Source of the DNA: Lachnospiraceae bacterium XBD2001
Lineage (GTDB): Bacteria > Bacillota > Clostridia > Lachnospirales > Lachnospiraceae
Direction of reading: 5' to 3'
Assembly: GCA_900116395.1 (NCBI GenBank)
Contig: FPAN01000007.1
Location: 79,146-143,145, forward strand
DNA: 64,000 nucleotides
The notes beneath the pieces are model-generated. The model searched no databases. It saw nothing but the letters and a program-made list of their open reading frames with translations, and was not told where the DNA came from. Position numbers and translations under genes: made by a program. Positions 32,883-41,572 of this stretch are shown one piece after another (position 1 is the stretch's first letter; every line of letters begins with the position of its first letter).

Positions 32883-33887
32883 TTAATTCAACAGAATGGA
32901 ATCTGAGATATAATACTGGAAATTCCGTGCATTACAGTACTCGGAAATCATGGCTGCGGTATCCGGATCCGGCGCATACTCGATGATGTACACCAAGAGG
33001 TTCTGCTGGGCGCAGGATTCTACATACTGCTTGTAGTATTCGGTGTCCGCCTTGGACTGGAAGCTATAGCCCTTATACTGGTCATATGTTGTAAATACAT
33101 CTTCCTGGCAGATTGCCTCAATCAGGTAGGTCAGCTCTCCGGTGGACAATCCACGGGAGACGAAGCTATCGCCACCGTTAATAATGATTGGAAGGTTATA
33201 GCCCTGCAGGTTATTGATGATGGTAAGCAGGCCGTTATATATCTCATCTGTCGGATATGCGTAATACACATCCGTATTATCCAGGAAAAATCCATCCACG
33301 CCCTTGGCTACCAAGTCTGCCGCAAGGGTTCCGGTGACATAGTTCTGCCAATCCGGCTGCGATACATCCATCCATACTTCGTCCGGCCAACCATCACGGG
33401 TGCCAAGTCCGAATCCACTATAGTCACCATAGTACGCACGGGATTGTTCCATAGAGCCGATGTTCAAATAACTAATCACCGTTGCTCCACCGGCCTTCAG
33501 CTGTGCCACTTGCTCTGCCGTGAATTCCTGGGCGTCAATTACCACCAGGTCATATCCGGCACAACGAGCCGCTTGACTTCCGTCGATACCGATAAACACG
33601 CCGAAGCTTCCGGTATTCTGGTACAAGGTGGTATTGGCCTCGGTCTCGATGAACTGGGATGGGGTAACCTCCTCTTCGTCGGAATGTCCGAAGGGAAGAA
33701 TGGAGATGACCTGGTTTACAATGCCTTTTTTCTCATCCAGGAGTCCTAGGTTCACCAGCGCTGTATTCACCAGAATTAAGCCTGCCAGCATTACAATGGT
33801 GAACGCCAACAAGCCCATAATAAATCCCTTAAATGTTGTCTTTTCCTCTTGCTCCTCTACCGGAGCGTTCTGTTCTTCATTTGCCAT
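32883..33887 (-). CDS. Membrane-anchored GH114-like (TM1410 superfamily) protein
   Basis: A 334-aa protein with an acidic N-terminus, one membrane helix (about residues 20-44) and an extracytoplasmic TIM-barrel domain. Segments match the endo-alpha-1,4-polygalactosaminidase family GH114: VIDAQEF, VISYLNIGSMEQSRAY, WMDVSQPDWQNYV, GVDGFFLDNTDVYY and IIINGGDSFV. The acidic residues on strand ends are retained. It may cleave galactosaminogalactan-like or other surface polysaccharides; the exact substrate is not known. It is transcribed alone, divergent from the DUF815 ATPase gene. Confidence 0.75.
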   Translation of the reverse strand: MANEEQNAPVEEQEEKTTFKGFIMGLLAFTIVMLAGLILVNTALVNLGLLDEKKGIVNQVISILPFGHSDEEEVTPSQFIETEANTTLYQNTGSFGVFIGIDGSQAARCAGYDLVVIDAQEFTAEQVAQLKAGGATVISYLNIGSMEQSRAYYGDYSGFGLGTRDGWPDEVWMDVSQPDWQNYVTGTLAADLVAKGVDGFFLDNTDVYYAYPTDEIYNGLLTIINNLQGYNLPIIINGGDSFVSRGLSTGELTYLIEAICQEDVFTTYDQYKGYSFQSKADTEYYKQYVESCAQQNLLVYIIEYAPDPDTAAMISEYCNARNFQYYISDSILLN

Positions 33888-33918
33888 GTCTATATTCTAC
33901 CAAAAAAAGAAAGTGCTG

Positions 33919-33927
33919 TGTTATAAT
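33919..33927 (+). promoter_or_regulatory. Extended -10 promoter of the DUF815 gene
   Basis: TGTTATAAT, perfect extended -10, 36 bases before the ATG. Confidence 0.6.
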
Positions 33928-33963
33928 TGCAACAAGAATCTTGGATTTTTTCAAAGGGGGATT

Positions 33964-35283
33964 ATGATGTATCGCTTAGTTTCACAGCTGATTGTTTATC
34001 GCGAATTCGGACCGGACAGCATTCTTATGAATCTGGCCAAGATCACCGAGGATTATGATGCCGGCGCGCCCAAGCATGAGCTGACCACACGAATCTATGC
34101 CCAGGTGAAGCGTCTTTTAGACCTGGCTACCGAGTTCGGCTTCGATGAAAATCTATGGCATAACTATCTCACTTTTCTATTGATTACCAACGAGAATTCC
34201 TTCACATTAACCGCAGAGAAAACCGGCGCTCAGGACGGCAGTGTCAATCACTTCGTCAAGAACGACTACGAGATTTTCCGGAAGTTGTTCGCTTATGATT
34301 TTTCCAAGTTGGAACAGGATTTGGGAATTGATTGTTTTACAACATTACAGAACTATCATGCCATCATTAAGAAAGAGCGCATGTACAACCGCAACGTCTC
34401 CGAGAAGGTACGGGACCTGTCCAAGCGCCTATGGGAATCGTCCGATGTGGACGCATTCTTTGACATCCTTACCGGTTTCTATGCCGACTACGGATTCGGC
34501 ATGTTTGGTTTGAACCCGGCCTTCCGTCTACGGGATGAGCGGTTAGCGGACGGCTCTGTAGACATCTATCCCATCAACAACACAGAGAAGGTCATGTTGG
34601 AAGATTTGGTGGGCTACGAATGGCAGAAGCAGCGCCTCATCGAGAATACGGAAGCCTTCGTAGCAGGCAAGCCCGCCAACAACTGCCTCTTATACGGCGA
34701 TTCCGGTACCGGTAAGTCCACCTGTATCAAGGCCATTATCAACCGCTACTATCCCGACGGCCTGCGCATGATTGAGATTTACAAGCACCAGTTCAAGGAT
34801 TTGAATGCGGTGATTTCTACCATTAAGAATCGCAACTATCGTTTTATCATTTACATGGATGATTTATCCTTCGAAGAATTCGAGACGGAGTACAAGTTCT
34901 TAAAGGCCGTCATCGAAGGCGGCGTAGAGATGAAGCCGGACAACATCTTAATCTATGCAACCTCCAACCGTCGTCACCTCATCAAGGAGACCTGGGGCGA
35001 CCGGGAAAATATGGAAGTTCACGGCGAGATTCACACCAACGACTCCATCCAGGAGAAGCTCTCCTTAGTAAACCGCTTCGGTGAGACCATCAACTTCTCT
35101 AAGCCGAACCGCATCGAATACCACGACATCGTGCGGGAGCTTGCGAAGCGTGTACCGTCCATCACCCTAGACGAAAAGGAACTGCTCCTCAAATCCGACC
35201 AGTGGGAAATGTCCCACGGCGGCATCAGCGGACGCACCGCCCAGCAGTTCATTAACCATTTGGCTGGGTTAACCGCAAAATAA
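33964..35283 (+). CDS. DUF815 family AAA+ ATPase
   Basis: A 439-aa cytoplasmic ATPase. Walker A GDSGTGKST is near residue 243, Walker B FIIYMDDLSFEEFE near residue 295, and sensor-1 ATSNR follows. The arrangement is that of DUF815, a conserved Firmicutes/proteobacterial AAA+ family of unknown function. The N-terminal 230 residues are alpha-helical without known motif. The first of two adjacent ATGs (33964, 33967) after AAAGGGGG is reported; the second is equally possible. A much longer frame from 33628 would run antisense through the neighbouring gene and is not used. Confidence 0.85.
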   Translation: MMYRLVSQLIVYREFGPDSILMNLAKITEDYDAGAPKHELTTRIYAQVKRLLDLATEFGFDENLWHNYLTFLLITNENSFTLTAEKTGAQDGSVNHFVKNDYEIFRKLFAYDFSKLEQDLGIDCFTTLQNYHAIIKKERMYNRNVSEKVRDLSKRLWESSDVDAFFDILTGFYADYGFGMFGLNPAFRLRDERLADGSVDIYPINNTEKVMLEDLVGYEWQKQRLIENTEAFVAGKPANNCLLYGDSGTGKSTCIKAIINRYYPDGLRMIEIYKHQFKDLNAVISTIKNRNYRFIIYMDDLSFEEFETEYKFLKAVIEGGVEMKPDNILIYATSNRRHLIKETWGDRENMEVHGEIHTNDSIQEKLSLVNRFGETINFSKPNRIEYHDIVRELAKRVPSITLDEKELLLKSDQWEMSHGGISGRTAQQFINHLAGLTAK

Positions 35284-35289
35284 GAAATA

Positions 35290-35322
35290 GCCCGCCGTAC
35301 CACGTACGGCGGGCGTTTTTTT
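35290..35322. terminator. Terminator after the DUF815 gene
   Basis: A perfect 11-base stem GCCCGCCGTAC/GTACGGCGGGC (35290-35300 and 35304-35314) followed by GTTTTTTT on the plus strand. It also faces the convergent CPBP gene. Confidence 0.93.
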
Positions 35323-35325
35323 GTA

Positions 35326-36282
35326 TTAAGCAAATAAACTGCTAATCAGTCCAAATGCAAAGAGTCCGATGCAGCTAATTAAGAACAGGATCATTCCTAC
35401 ATTGCCCCAGACGGATTTTACACGCTCTTCCTTCGGAAGTTCCAAGCGTTCTTCGGCAAAAGCGATATTCTTACGTCCAACTATGAAGAGCACCAGTCCA
35501 ACAACAGCAACGGTAATCATGATGACCTCATAGGCCATGAATCCTAAGAAGCGCGGAGATGCTGCCAATGCCGCTACATCCGGGTTGGTCAGGTCCACAC
35601 CCTGCAACAGGAACGGTGCGATGACACCACCACAGAAGTTGATGGTCATGTGCATCAGCATGGTGTAGATAATCTTGCCGGTCTTGTAGTATACATAACC
35701 CCATACCAGACCTAAGAAAAAGGCGTAGAAGAACTGAGCGAAGTTACCGTGGAACAGACCGAACATCAGGGCTGAGGTTACTACTGCTACGCTTCCACCA
35801 TATACATGCATACGGTCGATGAGCCACTTGCGGCAGATCAGCTCTTCCACAATCGGTCCTACGACAGCCAAGATTACATTACCGATTAAGGATGTCTGGC
35901 TAAGCAAGGTCTCTACCGTTGCGCTGGTATTCATGCCAAGCAGTCCTAAGATTCCTCCAACCAAGGAAGAAAGCAGGTTACCTACAATCATCACAAAGAT
36001 ACTGATGACTAAGAACTTGAACCACTTCCCTACGGAAAACGGCATCTCTTCCACCAGGTCTTCCCGTGGCACCTTCTTAATAATCAAGTAAAAAATCGGT
36101 AATGCCACACAGTACATCGGAACGAAGTTCACAACCCAGAATACCCAGGTTGGATAATCTGTTCCGCCGGTCACTATATTTACTACAACCGAAATTCCAA
36201 TCTGAAGTACACTTGCCACCAACAGGTATACGAAAAACGCCATACCTATCCGAGAAAAGTCTTTTTTTGCAATTCTTTCCAT
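35326..36282 (-). CDS. CPBP family intramembrane metalloprotease (CAAX-type)
   Basis: A 318-aa polytopic membrane protein with CPBP motifs: EELICR (EExxxR, motif 1), FGLFHGNFAQ (FxxxH, motif 2) and HMTINF (motif 3). Bacterial members are linked to bacteriocin self-immunity or maturation and to membrane protein processing; nothing nearby points to a bacteriocin. It starts 20 bases after the M32 peptidase stop, so the two are probably co-transcribed. Confidence 0.88.
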   Translation of the reverse strand: MERIAKKDFSRIGMAFFVYLLVASVLQIGISVVVNIVTGGTDYPTWVFWVVNFVPMYCVALPIFYLIIKKVPREDLVEEMPFSVGKWFKFLVISIFVMIVGNLLSSLVGGILGLLGMNTSATVETLLSQTSLIGNVILAVVGPIVEELICRKWLIDRMHVYGGSVAVVTSALMFGLFHGNFAQFFYAFFLGLVWGYVYYKTGKIIYTMLMHMTINFCGGVIAPFLLQGVDLTNPDVAALAASPRFLGFMAYEVIMITVAVVGLVLFIVGRKNIAFAEERLELPKEERVKSVWGNVGMILFLISCIGLFAFGLISSLFA

Positions 36283-36302
36283 TATTCATCCTCCCACGAA
36301 AA

Positions 36303-37811
36303 CTACAGGTTATAAATCTTGGTATACTTTTCCTCAATATAATCCAAGAAATCCTTCGATGTCAGTTCTCTACCGGTAATCTCGGTGATCCACTCCTTCG
36401 GAGTCTGGCGATCCGCCTTCTTCCATACATGCTCGCACATCCATGCATTGATGTCAGCAAGGCTTCCGGACTTGATGGCTGCATCAATATCCACTTCCTT
36501 CTTCATACGGTTATAGTACATGGCATTGTACATGTTACCAAGAGCATAGGTTGGGAAGTAACCGAAGCCTTCGGTCCAATGCATATCCTGCAGGCATCCC
36601 ACCTTGTCGTTATCCGGTGTGACACCTAAGTATTCCTCGTACTTCTTCTTCCAGAGTGCCGGTACTTCCGCTACATCCAATCCGTTGTTCATGATCTCTT
36701 TTTCAATCTCATAACGGATAATGATATGGAAGGTATAGGTGAACTCATCGGATTCCGTACGAATCAGGCTTGGAGTTACGGTGTTGATGGCCTCGTAGAA
36801 TTCCTTCTTGGAAACGCCCTCAACGACCTGTGGCATGCACTCTGCCACCATGTCGTATACCACATCGCAGAATGCCTCGCTGCGGCCAATCATATTCTCA
36901 TAGAATCTGGATACACTTTCGTGCTGGCCCATGGTCTTGTTGGCCAAGTGATGCTCCCAGTTTTCTCTCGGTGCGTTCAACTCGAAGAGGCCGTGTCCGC
37001 CTTCGTGAACGACGGAGTACAGGCTGGATGCAAACGCATCATCGTAGTAATGTGTGGTAATTCGCACATCGTCCACTGCCATCTCGGAGGTAAACGGATG
37101 CTCGCTAGTGGTCATAGCGCCACGATTCAAATCGTAGTTCATATAATTTAATACTTTGTATGCCAGCTCCTTCTGCTGTGCCTCGGTGACCTTACGGCTT
37201 AAGAAATCGGTACGAATCTTCTTATCGCTGGCCTGAATGCGCTGCAACAATGGTACCAAGCGCTCCTTGCACTCACCGAAGATACGGTCCAAGTCTGCGG
37301 CAGTCATACCTTCTTCGTAATCATCCAACATATAATCGTATGGGGTGTCACGCTTCAACTCCGGAATCTCGCTACGAAGGGCTGCTACCTTGCAATCCTT
37401 CTCTGCGACCTTTGCAAGGCTCTCCTGGAACATACCGAAGTCTGCGGCTTCCTTGGCACGGCTCCAGTCTGCGAAGGCCTTCTGGGTGGTTCTGGCAAAC
37501 TCTAAGTTCATCTCCGGTGTAATCTTAGAGGACTTCAACTGGCCACGATACATATCACGGATGAATGCCCGGTCGAACTCGTTCCAGCTATCATCCATCT
37601 CCTTATACGCAGCCTCTACCTCTGCCATGAAGGTCTCATCCTTCAGCAGCTTGAATGCTTCGTTACTGAAAAAAGCAATGTCCTCTCCCTGGGCTTCCAT
37701 ACCCTCCTTCGGGCAAATGGTCTCCATATCGTACTGCATAATGCGAACGGCATGGCTGTAGCGCTCAAAGAGTTCCATTGTCTTATTGATTGCTTCTAAA
37801 TGTTGATTCAT
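36303..37811 (-). CDS. Carboxypeptidase, peptidase family M32 (Taq type)
   Basis: A 502-aa soluble metallopeptidase. The zinc site HEGGH lies in VVHEGGHGLFELN near residue 266, with the following glutamate in MGQHESVSRFYEN; these are the M32 hallmarks. The family removes C-terminal amino acids from peptides, using zinc or cobalt. GGAG stands upstream of the ATG. It heads a two-gene unit with the CPBP protease. Length and motifs are normal. Confidence 0.93.
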   Translation of the reverse strand: MNQHLEAINKTMELFERYSHAVRIMQYDMETICPKEGMEAQGEDIAFFSNEAFKLLKDETFMAEVEAAYKEMDDSWNEFDRAFIRDMYRGQLKSSKITPEMNLEFARTTQKAFADWSRAKEAADFGMFQESLAKVAEKDCKVAALRSEIPELKRDTPYDYMLDDYEEGMTAADLDRIFGECKERLVPLLQRIQASDKKIRTDFLSRKVTEAQQKELAYKVLNYMNYDLNRGAMTTSEHPFTSEMAVDDVRITTHYYDDAFASSLYSVVHEGGHGLFELNAPRENWEHHLANKTMGQHESVSRFYENMIGRSEAFCDVVYDMVAECMPQVVEGVSKKEFYEAINTVTPSLIRTESDEFTYTFHIIIRYEIEKEIMNNGLDVAEVPALWKKKYEEYLGVTPDNDKVGCLQDMHWTEGFGYFPTYALGNMYNAMYYNRMKKEVDIDAAIKSGSLADINAWMCEHVWKKADRQTPKEWITEITGRELTSKDFLDYIEEKYTKIYNL

Positions 37812-37908
37812 TATATAACTCCTTCGGTTTCCTTTTTATACAGGTGTTATTATAATGCATCCCCTATGGAAAAGGGAAGGAATTTGGGCAGTTTTCCCAT
37901 AGATGCTG

Positions 37909-37917
37909 TGCTATAAT
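37909..37917 (+). promoter_or_regulatory. Extended -10 promoter of the HAD gene
   Basis: TGCTATAAT 28 bases before the ATG, perfect extended -10. Confidence 0.6.
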
Positions 37918-37945
37918 AGCCCAAGTTATACATGAGGTTATAGTT

Positions 37946-38773
37946 ATGAAAGCAATATTTTTTGACATTGACGGCACACTGATTGATTTTGACGGCACCT
38001 TGCCGGACTCCACCCTGCAGGCACTGCGGGCGGCTCAGGCCAACGGACACGCCGTTTTTTTATGCAGTGGTCGCTGTAAAAGTATGATTGAAAAAAGACT
38101 CTTAGACTTGGGCTTCGACGGCATCGTTGCTTCCAGCGGCGCCTATGTGGAATACCATGACGAAGTGGTGTCTGCAGAGTTCATGGAGCCAGCCATTGTA
38201 GCAGATTTAATTCGTTACATGGAGAAGCACAAAATGCTCTACATGTTCCAGTGCACCGACAAGGTGGTCTCCACCACAGAGGGCACCGCACGGTTCTTCG
38301 GTAACCTCACCGGTGACGATGAATCCACAGAAGAGCTGATGGATCGCCTGGTGGGCAAGCGTGTCAGCGACGATGATATGATTCATCACCTGGATCGTTA
38401 TCCGAATATCGAGAAGGGCAATTACCAGCTGGCAGACGTTGGTGTAGCCCAGGTGCGGAAGGACTTAGCCGGTACCTTCGATATTACTGCCATGAGCTTC
38501 TTAAATGCACCGGATACCTCCGGTGAAGTGACGAAGGCCGGCATCAACAAGGCCTTCGGTATCCAGAAGGTCATGGATTATCTGCATCTTAGCAAGGAAG
38601 ACGTCATTGCCTTCGGCGATGGTCCGAACGACTTCGAGATGATTGAATTTGCCGGTACCGGAGTGGCTATGGGCAACGCCTCCGATGATTTGAAGGAATT
38701 GGCGGATTATATTACCGATGCGGTAAATGAAGACGGTGTCTACAACGGCATGCGTCATTTAGGCTTGATTTAA
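37946..38773 (+). CDS. HAD superfamily Cof-type phosphatase
   Basis: A 275-aa HAD hydrolase of the Cof/YbjI branch (subfamily IIB). Motif I FDIDGTL is at residues 6-12 with both catalytic aspartates, motif II S in LCSGR, and motif IV GDGPNDFEM near the C-terminus. Such enzymes dephosphorylate sugar phosphates, pyridoxal phosphate or flavin precursors; the substrate cannot be assigned. Transcribed alone and divergent from the M32 peptidase gene. Confidence 0.9.
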   Translation: MKAIFFDIDGTLIDFDGTLPDSTLQALRAAQANGHAVFLCSGRCKSMIEKRLLDLGFDGIVASSGAYVEYHDEVVSAEFMEPAIVADLIRYMEKHKMLYMFQCTDKVVSTTEGTARFFGNLTGDDESTEELMDRLVGKRVSDDDMIHHLDRYPNIEKGNYQLADVGVAQVRKDLAGTFDITAMSFLNAPDTSGEVTKAGINKAFGIQKVMDYLHLSKEDVIAFGDGPNDFEMIEFAGTGVAMGNASDDLKELADYITDAVNEDGVYNGMRHLGLI

Positions 38774-38787
38774 TCCCTTATAAGAGA

Positions 38788-38811
38788 AGAAGCCGGCAAC
38801 TTGCCGGCTTC
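38788..38811 (+). terminator. Hairpin after the HAD gene
   Basis: GAAGCCGGCAA/TTGCCGGCTTC, perfect stem. No good T-run follows, so termination would be inefficient or factor-assisted. Confidence 0.55.
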
Positions 38812-38929
38812 AGAGGGGAGTATATTGTAATATTCATCAAATGATTTAGGGAGGGTTCATTTGATGGTTTTATACTACCAATGGTTTGTGAAGATTCTGT
38901 GTACACTTTCTTAAAATAATCTTAAGATT

Positions 38930-40627
38930 CTATAAATCGATGTTAAGAATTTTCCCTTCCGTAATTCCATTTTCATTGAAACAATCCACACGAAGATAAT
39001 AAGAACCGTGCTTTTTCAGCGCCCCGATGTGGCAATGGGCTTCATAGGTTAAGTAACTGTGATAGAGCTTCCCCGGTGCATAGCCCCAGAGGACGTTGTA
39101 GCCTACCGCATCCGGTGAAGACATGGTAACCTCCAAATCCATATCCCCTGCTGCTGTAACCTCAGCCGTTGCCTGCTGCGGCAGTTCTCCCCCGCCAATT
39201 CCAAAGACACGTAGTCCGCTGACACTTGGGCGCTGGTGAAACGGCAATTGCATCTGGGATAGCCGCAGATAACGTATCTTGCGTCCTGCTTCCATTGGAA
39301 GGAAGTCATGGCTGTAGTCTGTGGTGACCTGACGCTGGTCCCAGAGCACATCGTAATGTACTCCGTCACAAGATGCTTCCAACAAAAACCGGGTATAGAT
39401 CGGTTCATCGATGATCCGTCGCTCTTTTCCCTCCGGAACGGTCTGTAAGGCTTCCGGAAGATGCACATCACCATCCGCGAAGTTCACCTGAATTCCATGA
39501 ACGTCGAAAAGCTCTCCCAAGTCTAGGATAAGAGCAGGATTGGTATCCACTTCCGCCATCCAACAGGTGCGGACATTTTCATCCACGGCATGGACAGCTT
39601 CATGTCCCACCGCCTCAGAAGTTGCTGCCACGTGCTTCCCATAGCTTAACAACATCCACTCCGGTCCTGCCCAAGGATCCTCTATTTTTCCCGTCACCCG
39701 GCGCGGCCAGTCTCCGTATCGCTGATTACAGAACAGCTCTCCGTCTGCATCCACACCTGCCGGCCATAAGCCTACCCGGCGTTCAAACATATGATTCACG
39801 CTGATACGCATGGTAGAGGCATGCCAGAGATTGCCGGCCGCATCGGTAACAGTGGAGCCATGCCCCGCTCCCGGCAGGAAGCTGCCCGGATGTAAGGAAT
39901 AGGGATTGTTCTTCGCCGGAACAAAGGGCCCAAGGGGCGCATCCCCTACATAAACACCGTCACAATAGGTATTAAACTCCGTCCCCGGCGCCGCATACTG
40001 CAGATAATAACGTCCCTCAAACTTATCCATCCAGGCCCCTTCAATATAAGGCATGGAACTAAAGGTAGCCTCCCCGTATCTTCCGTTATCTTCGCCAACA
40101 CGCTCGTATCCTTTTTCCGAAGGGTCTCCGTAGATGAGCCCTACCGGCTCCCCCAGAGGCTCCATGGTATCCGGATTCAGCTCCACACCATACAGCGGCT
40201 TGTCGTTGGCGCACCCCCAGTAAAAATACAGTCGTCCGTCATCATCTACGAAGAGATTCGGGTCCCAGAAGGGGAAGGTCCCCGGGATTTCCTCGTAAGG
40301 TCCATGCAAAATATCCTTGGTTCGATAGAAGTTACAGGGATGGGCGTTATTGGAAGCGCTTAGATACACATAGTCCCCCACGACTCTGGCATCCGGCGCA
40401 TAATCATAGAGCGGAAGGACCTCCGGAAGACGATGGTATTCCCATGTGACCAAATCCACAGATGTGTAGACCCCTAAGGTCATGGATGCAAACAGATAAT
40501 ACTGTCCATGGAATTCGATGACGGTCGGATCCGCCGCCTCCCGACTGACGGTAAATTCCTCCTTAGTTGAATCAGGAATCACCTGGTAACGGTATTCCAA
40601 ACGAAGTGGATTACAATAAAAATTCAT
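38930..40627 (-). CDS. GH43-like glycoside hydrolase with C-terminal discoidin/CBM-like domain
   Basis: A 565-aa protein with a five-bladed propeller-type catalytic region in the first 330 residues. Candidate catalytic acids are D in EAADPTVIEF, D in WDPNLFVDDDG and E in YIEGAWMDKFEGRYYL, in the order of GH43 (beta-xylosidases, arabinofuranosidases). Residues about 350-480 resemble a discoidin/F5-8-type carbohydrate-binding domain (ALILDLGELFDVHGIQVNF), and the tail looks like a fibronectin-type module. No signal peptide, so it acts in the cytoplasm on imported oligosaccharides. The ATG at 40627 follows GGGGGAAAT; a start 78 bases upstream is less likely. It has no transporter next to it. Confidence 0.82.
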   Translation of the reverse strand: MNFYCNPLRLEYRYQVIPDSTKEEFTVSREAADPTVIEFHGQYYLFASMTLGVYTSVDLVTWEYHRLPEVLPLYDYAPDARVVGDYVYLSASNNAHPCNFYRTKDILHGPYEEIPGTFPFWDPNLFVDDDGRLYFYWGCANDKPLYGVELNPDTMEPLGEPVGLIYGDPSEKGYERVGEDNGRYGEATFSSMPYIEGAWMDKFEGRYYLQYAAPGTEFNTYCDGVYVGDAPLGPFVPAKNNPYSLHPGSFLPGAGHGSTVTDAAGNLWHASTMRISVNHMFERRVGLWPAGVDADGELFCNQRYGDWPRRVTGKIEDPWAGPEWMLLSYGKHVAATSEAVGHEAVHAVDENVRTCWMAEVDTNPALILDLGELFDVHGIQVNFADGDVHLPEALQTVPEGKERRIIDEPIYTRFLLEASCDGVHYDVLWDQRQVTTDYSHDFLPMEAGRKIRYLRLSQMQLPFHQRPSVSGLRVFGIGGGELPQQATAEVTAAGDMDLEVTMSSPDAVGYNVLWGYAPGKLYHSYLTYEAHCHIGALKKHGSYYLRVDCFNENGITEGKILNIDL

Positions 40628-40809
40628 ATTTCCCCCTTTTGTATACAAGTCACACTGTGTGACTTTATGCATTTTGCGGTTTCGCGTATATCCAGATTTG
40701 TGCACATTGTTAAAAATGTTGACATTTGTCAGTTTTTTATCGCATTGTACTTAAATAAATACTATAATAAAAATGCATAAAAACAAAGGATTTAAGGTAT
40801 TTTTATTAC

Positions 40810-41541
40810 ATGGATGCTTATGACTACAGTAAATCCGGCGAATTACTTGAAGTACAAATTAATTTAGCCACTTTGCGATTTGCTTTTCAACCAATTTTCG
40901 ACATCAAATCCGGTGACGTGTTCGGTTATGAAGCCTTGATGCGTCCCGGCAAACACACTCCGGCTGAGGTGATTCGTTCTTACGCGAAGGCCGATATGTT
41001 GGACTACATTGAGGGGATAACTTACTATTATGCGTCCAAGTCGTTCTTTGAGACCGGCTTAGATGGCAATCTGTTCTTAAACACTTTCCCCGGAGCCTGT
41101 ATGTCCATCGATATGGCAGCGAAGACGTTTGCTACCTTTGGTAACAAGTTGCGCGATCGTCTCTATATTGAGGTGCTCGAGTATACCACCCTGAATCCTT
41201 TTGCCTGGAATATTAAGCGTCGCTCCATGGAGTCTGTAGGCCTGAAGCCACGCTATGTCATCGATGATTTCGGCACCGGAGCCAACATCGATTTGAATTG
41301 CATCCGTGAATACCATCCGGACATCGTCAAAATCGACCGTAAATACATTGCTCACATTGACACCAACCCGCGGAACCAGGGTATGGTGGACGCAATGATT
41401 ACCTATATGCACAGCGCAGGCATCAAGGTGCTTGCGGAAGGTGTAGAGACGGAGGCGGAATTCCGCTATCTGATGCACCGGGATGTAGATTACATGCAGG
41501 GCTTCTATCTTGGCAAGCCAATCATCTACGGACAAAGATAA
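40810..41541 (+). CDS. EAL domain cyclic-di-GMP phosphodiesterase
   Basis: A 243-aa stand-alone EAL domain. Catalytic residues appear intact: E41 of EAL, N91, E121, D152-D153 of DDFGTG, K174 in VKIDR, E210 and E213 in AEGVE, and Q230. It therefore should hydrolyse cyclic-di-GMP to pGpG. There is no sensor domain, so control must be transcriptional or by partners. No GGDEF protein is in the window; a possible c-di-GMP-binding repeat protein is coded at 27850-28731. Confidence 0.93.
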   Translation: MDAYDYSKSGELLEVQINLATLRFAFQPIFDIKSGDVFGYEALMRPGKHTPAEVIRSYAKADMLDYIEGITYYYASKSFFETGLDGNLFLNTFPGACMSIDMAAKTFATFGNKLRDRLYIEVLEYTTLNPFAWNIKRRSMESVGLKPRYVIDDFGTGANIDLNCIREYHPDIVKIDRKYIAHIDTNPRNQGMVDAMITYMHSAGIKVLAEGVETEAEFRYLMHRDVDYMQGFYLGKPIIYGQR

Positions 41542-41544
41542 AAC

Positions 41545-41572
41545 AAGGCACCCAGGAAATGGGTGCCTTTTG
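41545..41572. terminator. Terminator between EAL gene and hemZ
   Basis: AAGGCACCCA/TGGGTGCCTT stem with a GGAAA loop, T-rich after it on the plus strand. It separates convergent genes and overlaps the region just beyond the hemZ stop. Confidence 0.88.

Noticed and set aside
33628..33963. Longer N-terminus for the DUF815 ATPase
   Set aside because: Runs antisense through the GH114-like gene; a good ribosome site and extended -10 promoter support the start at 33964.
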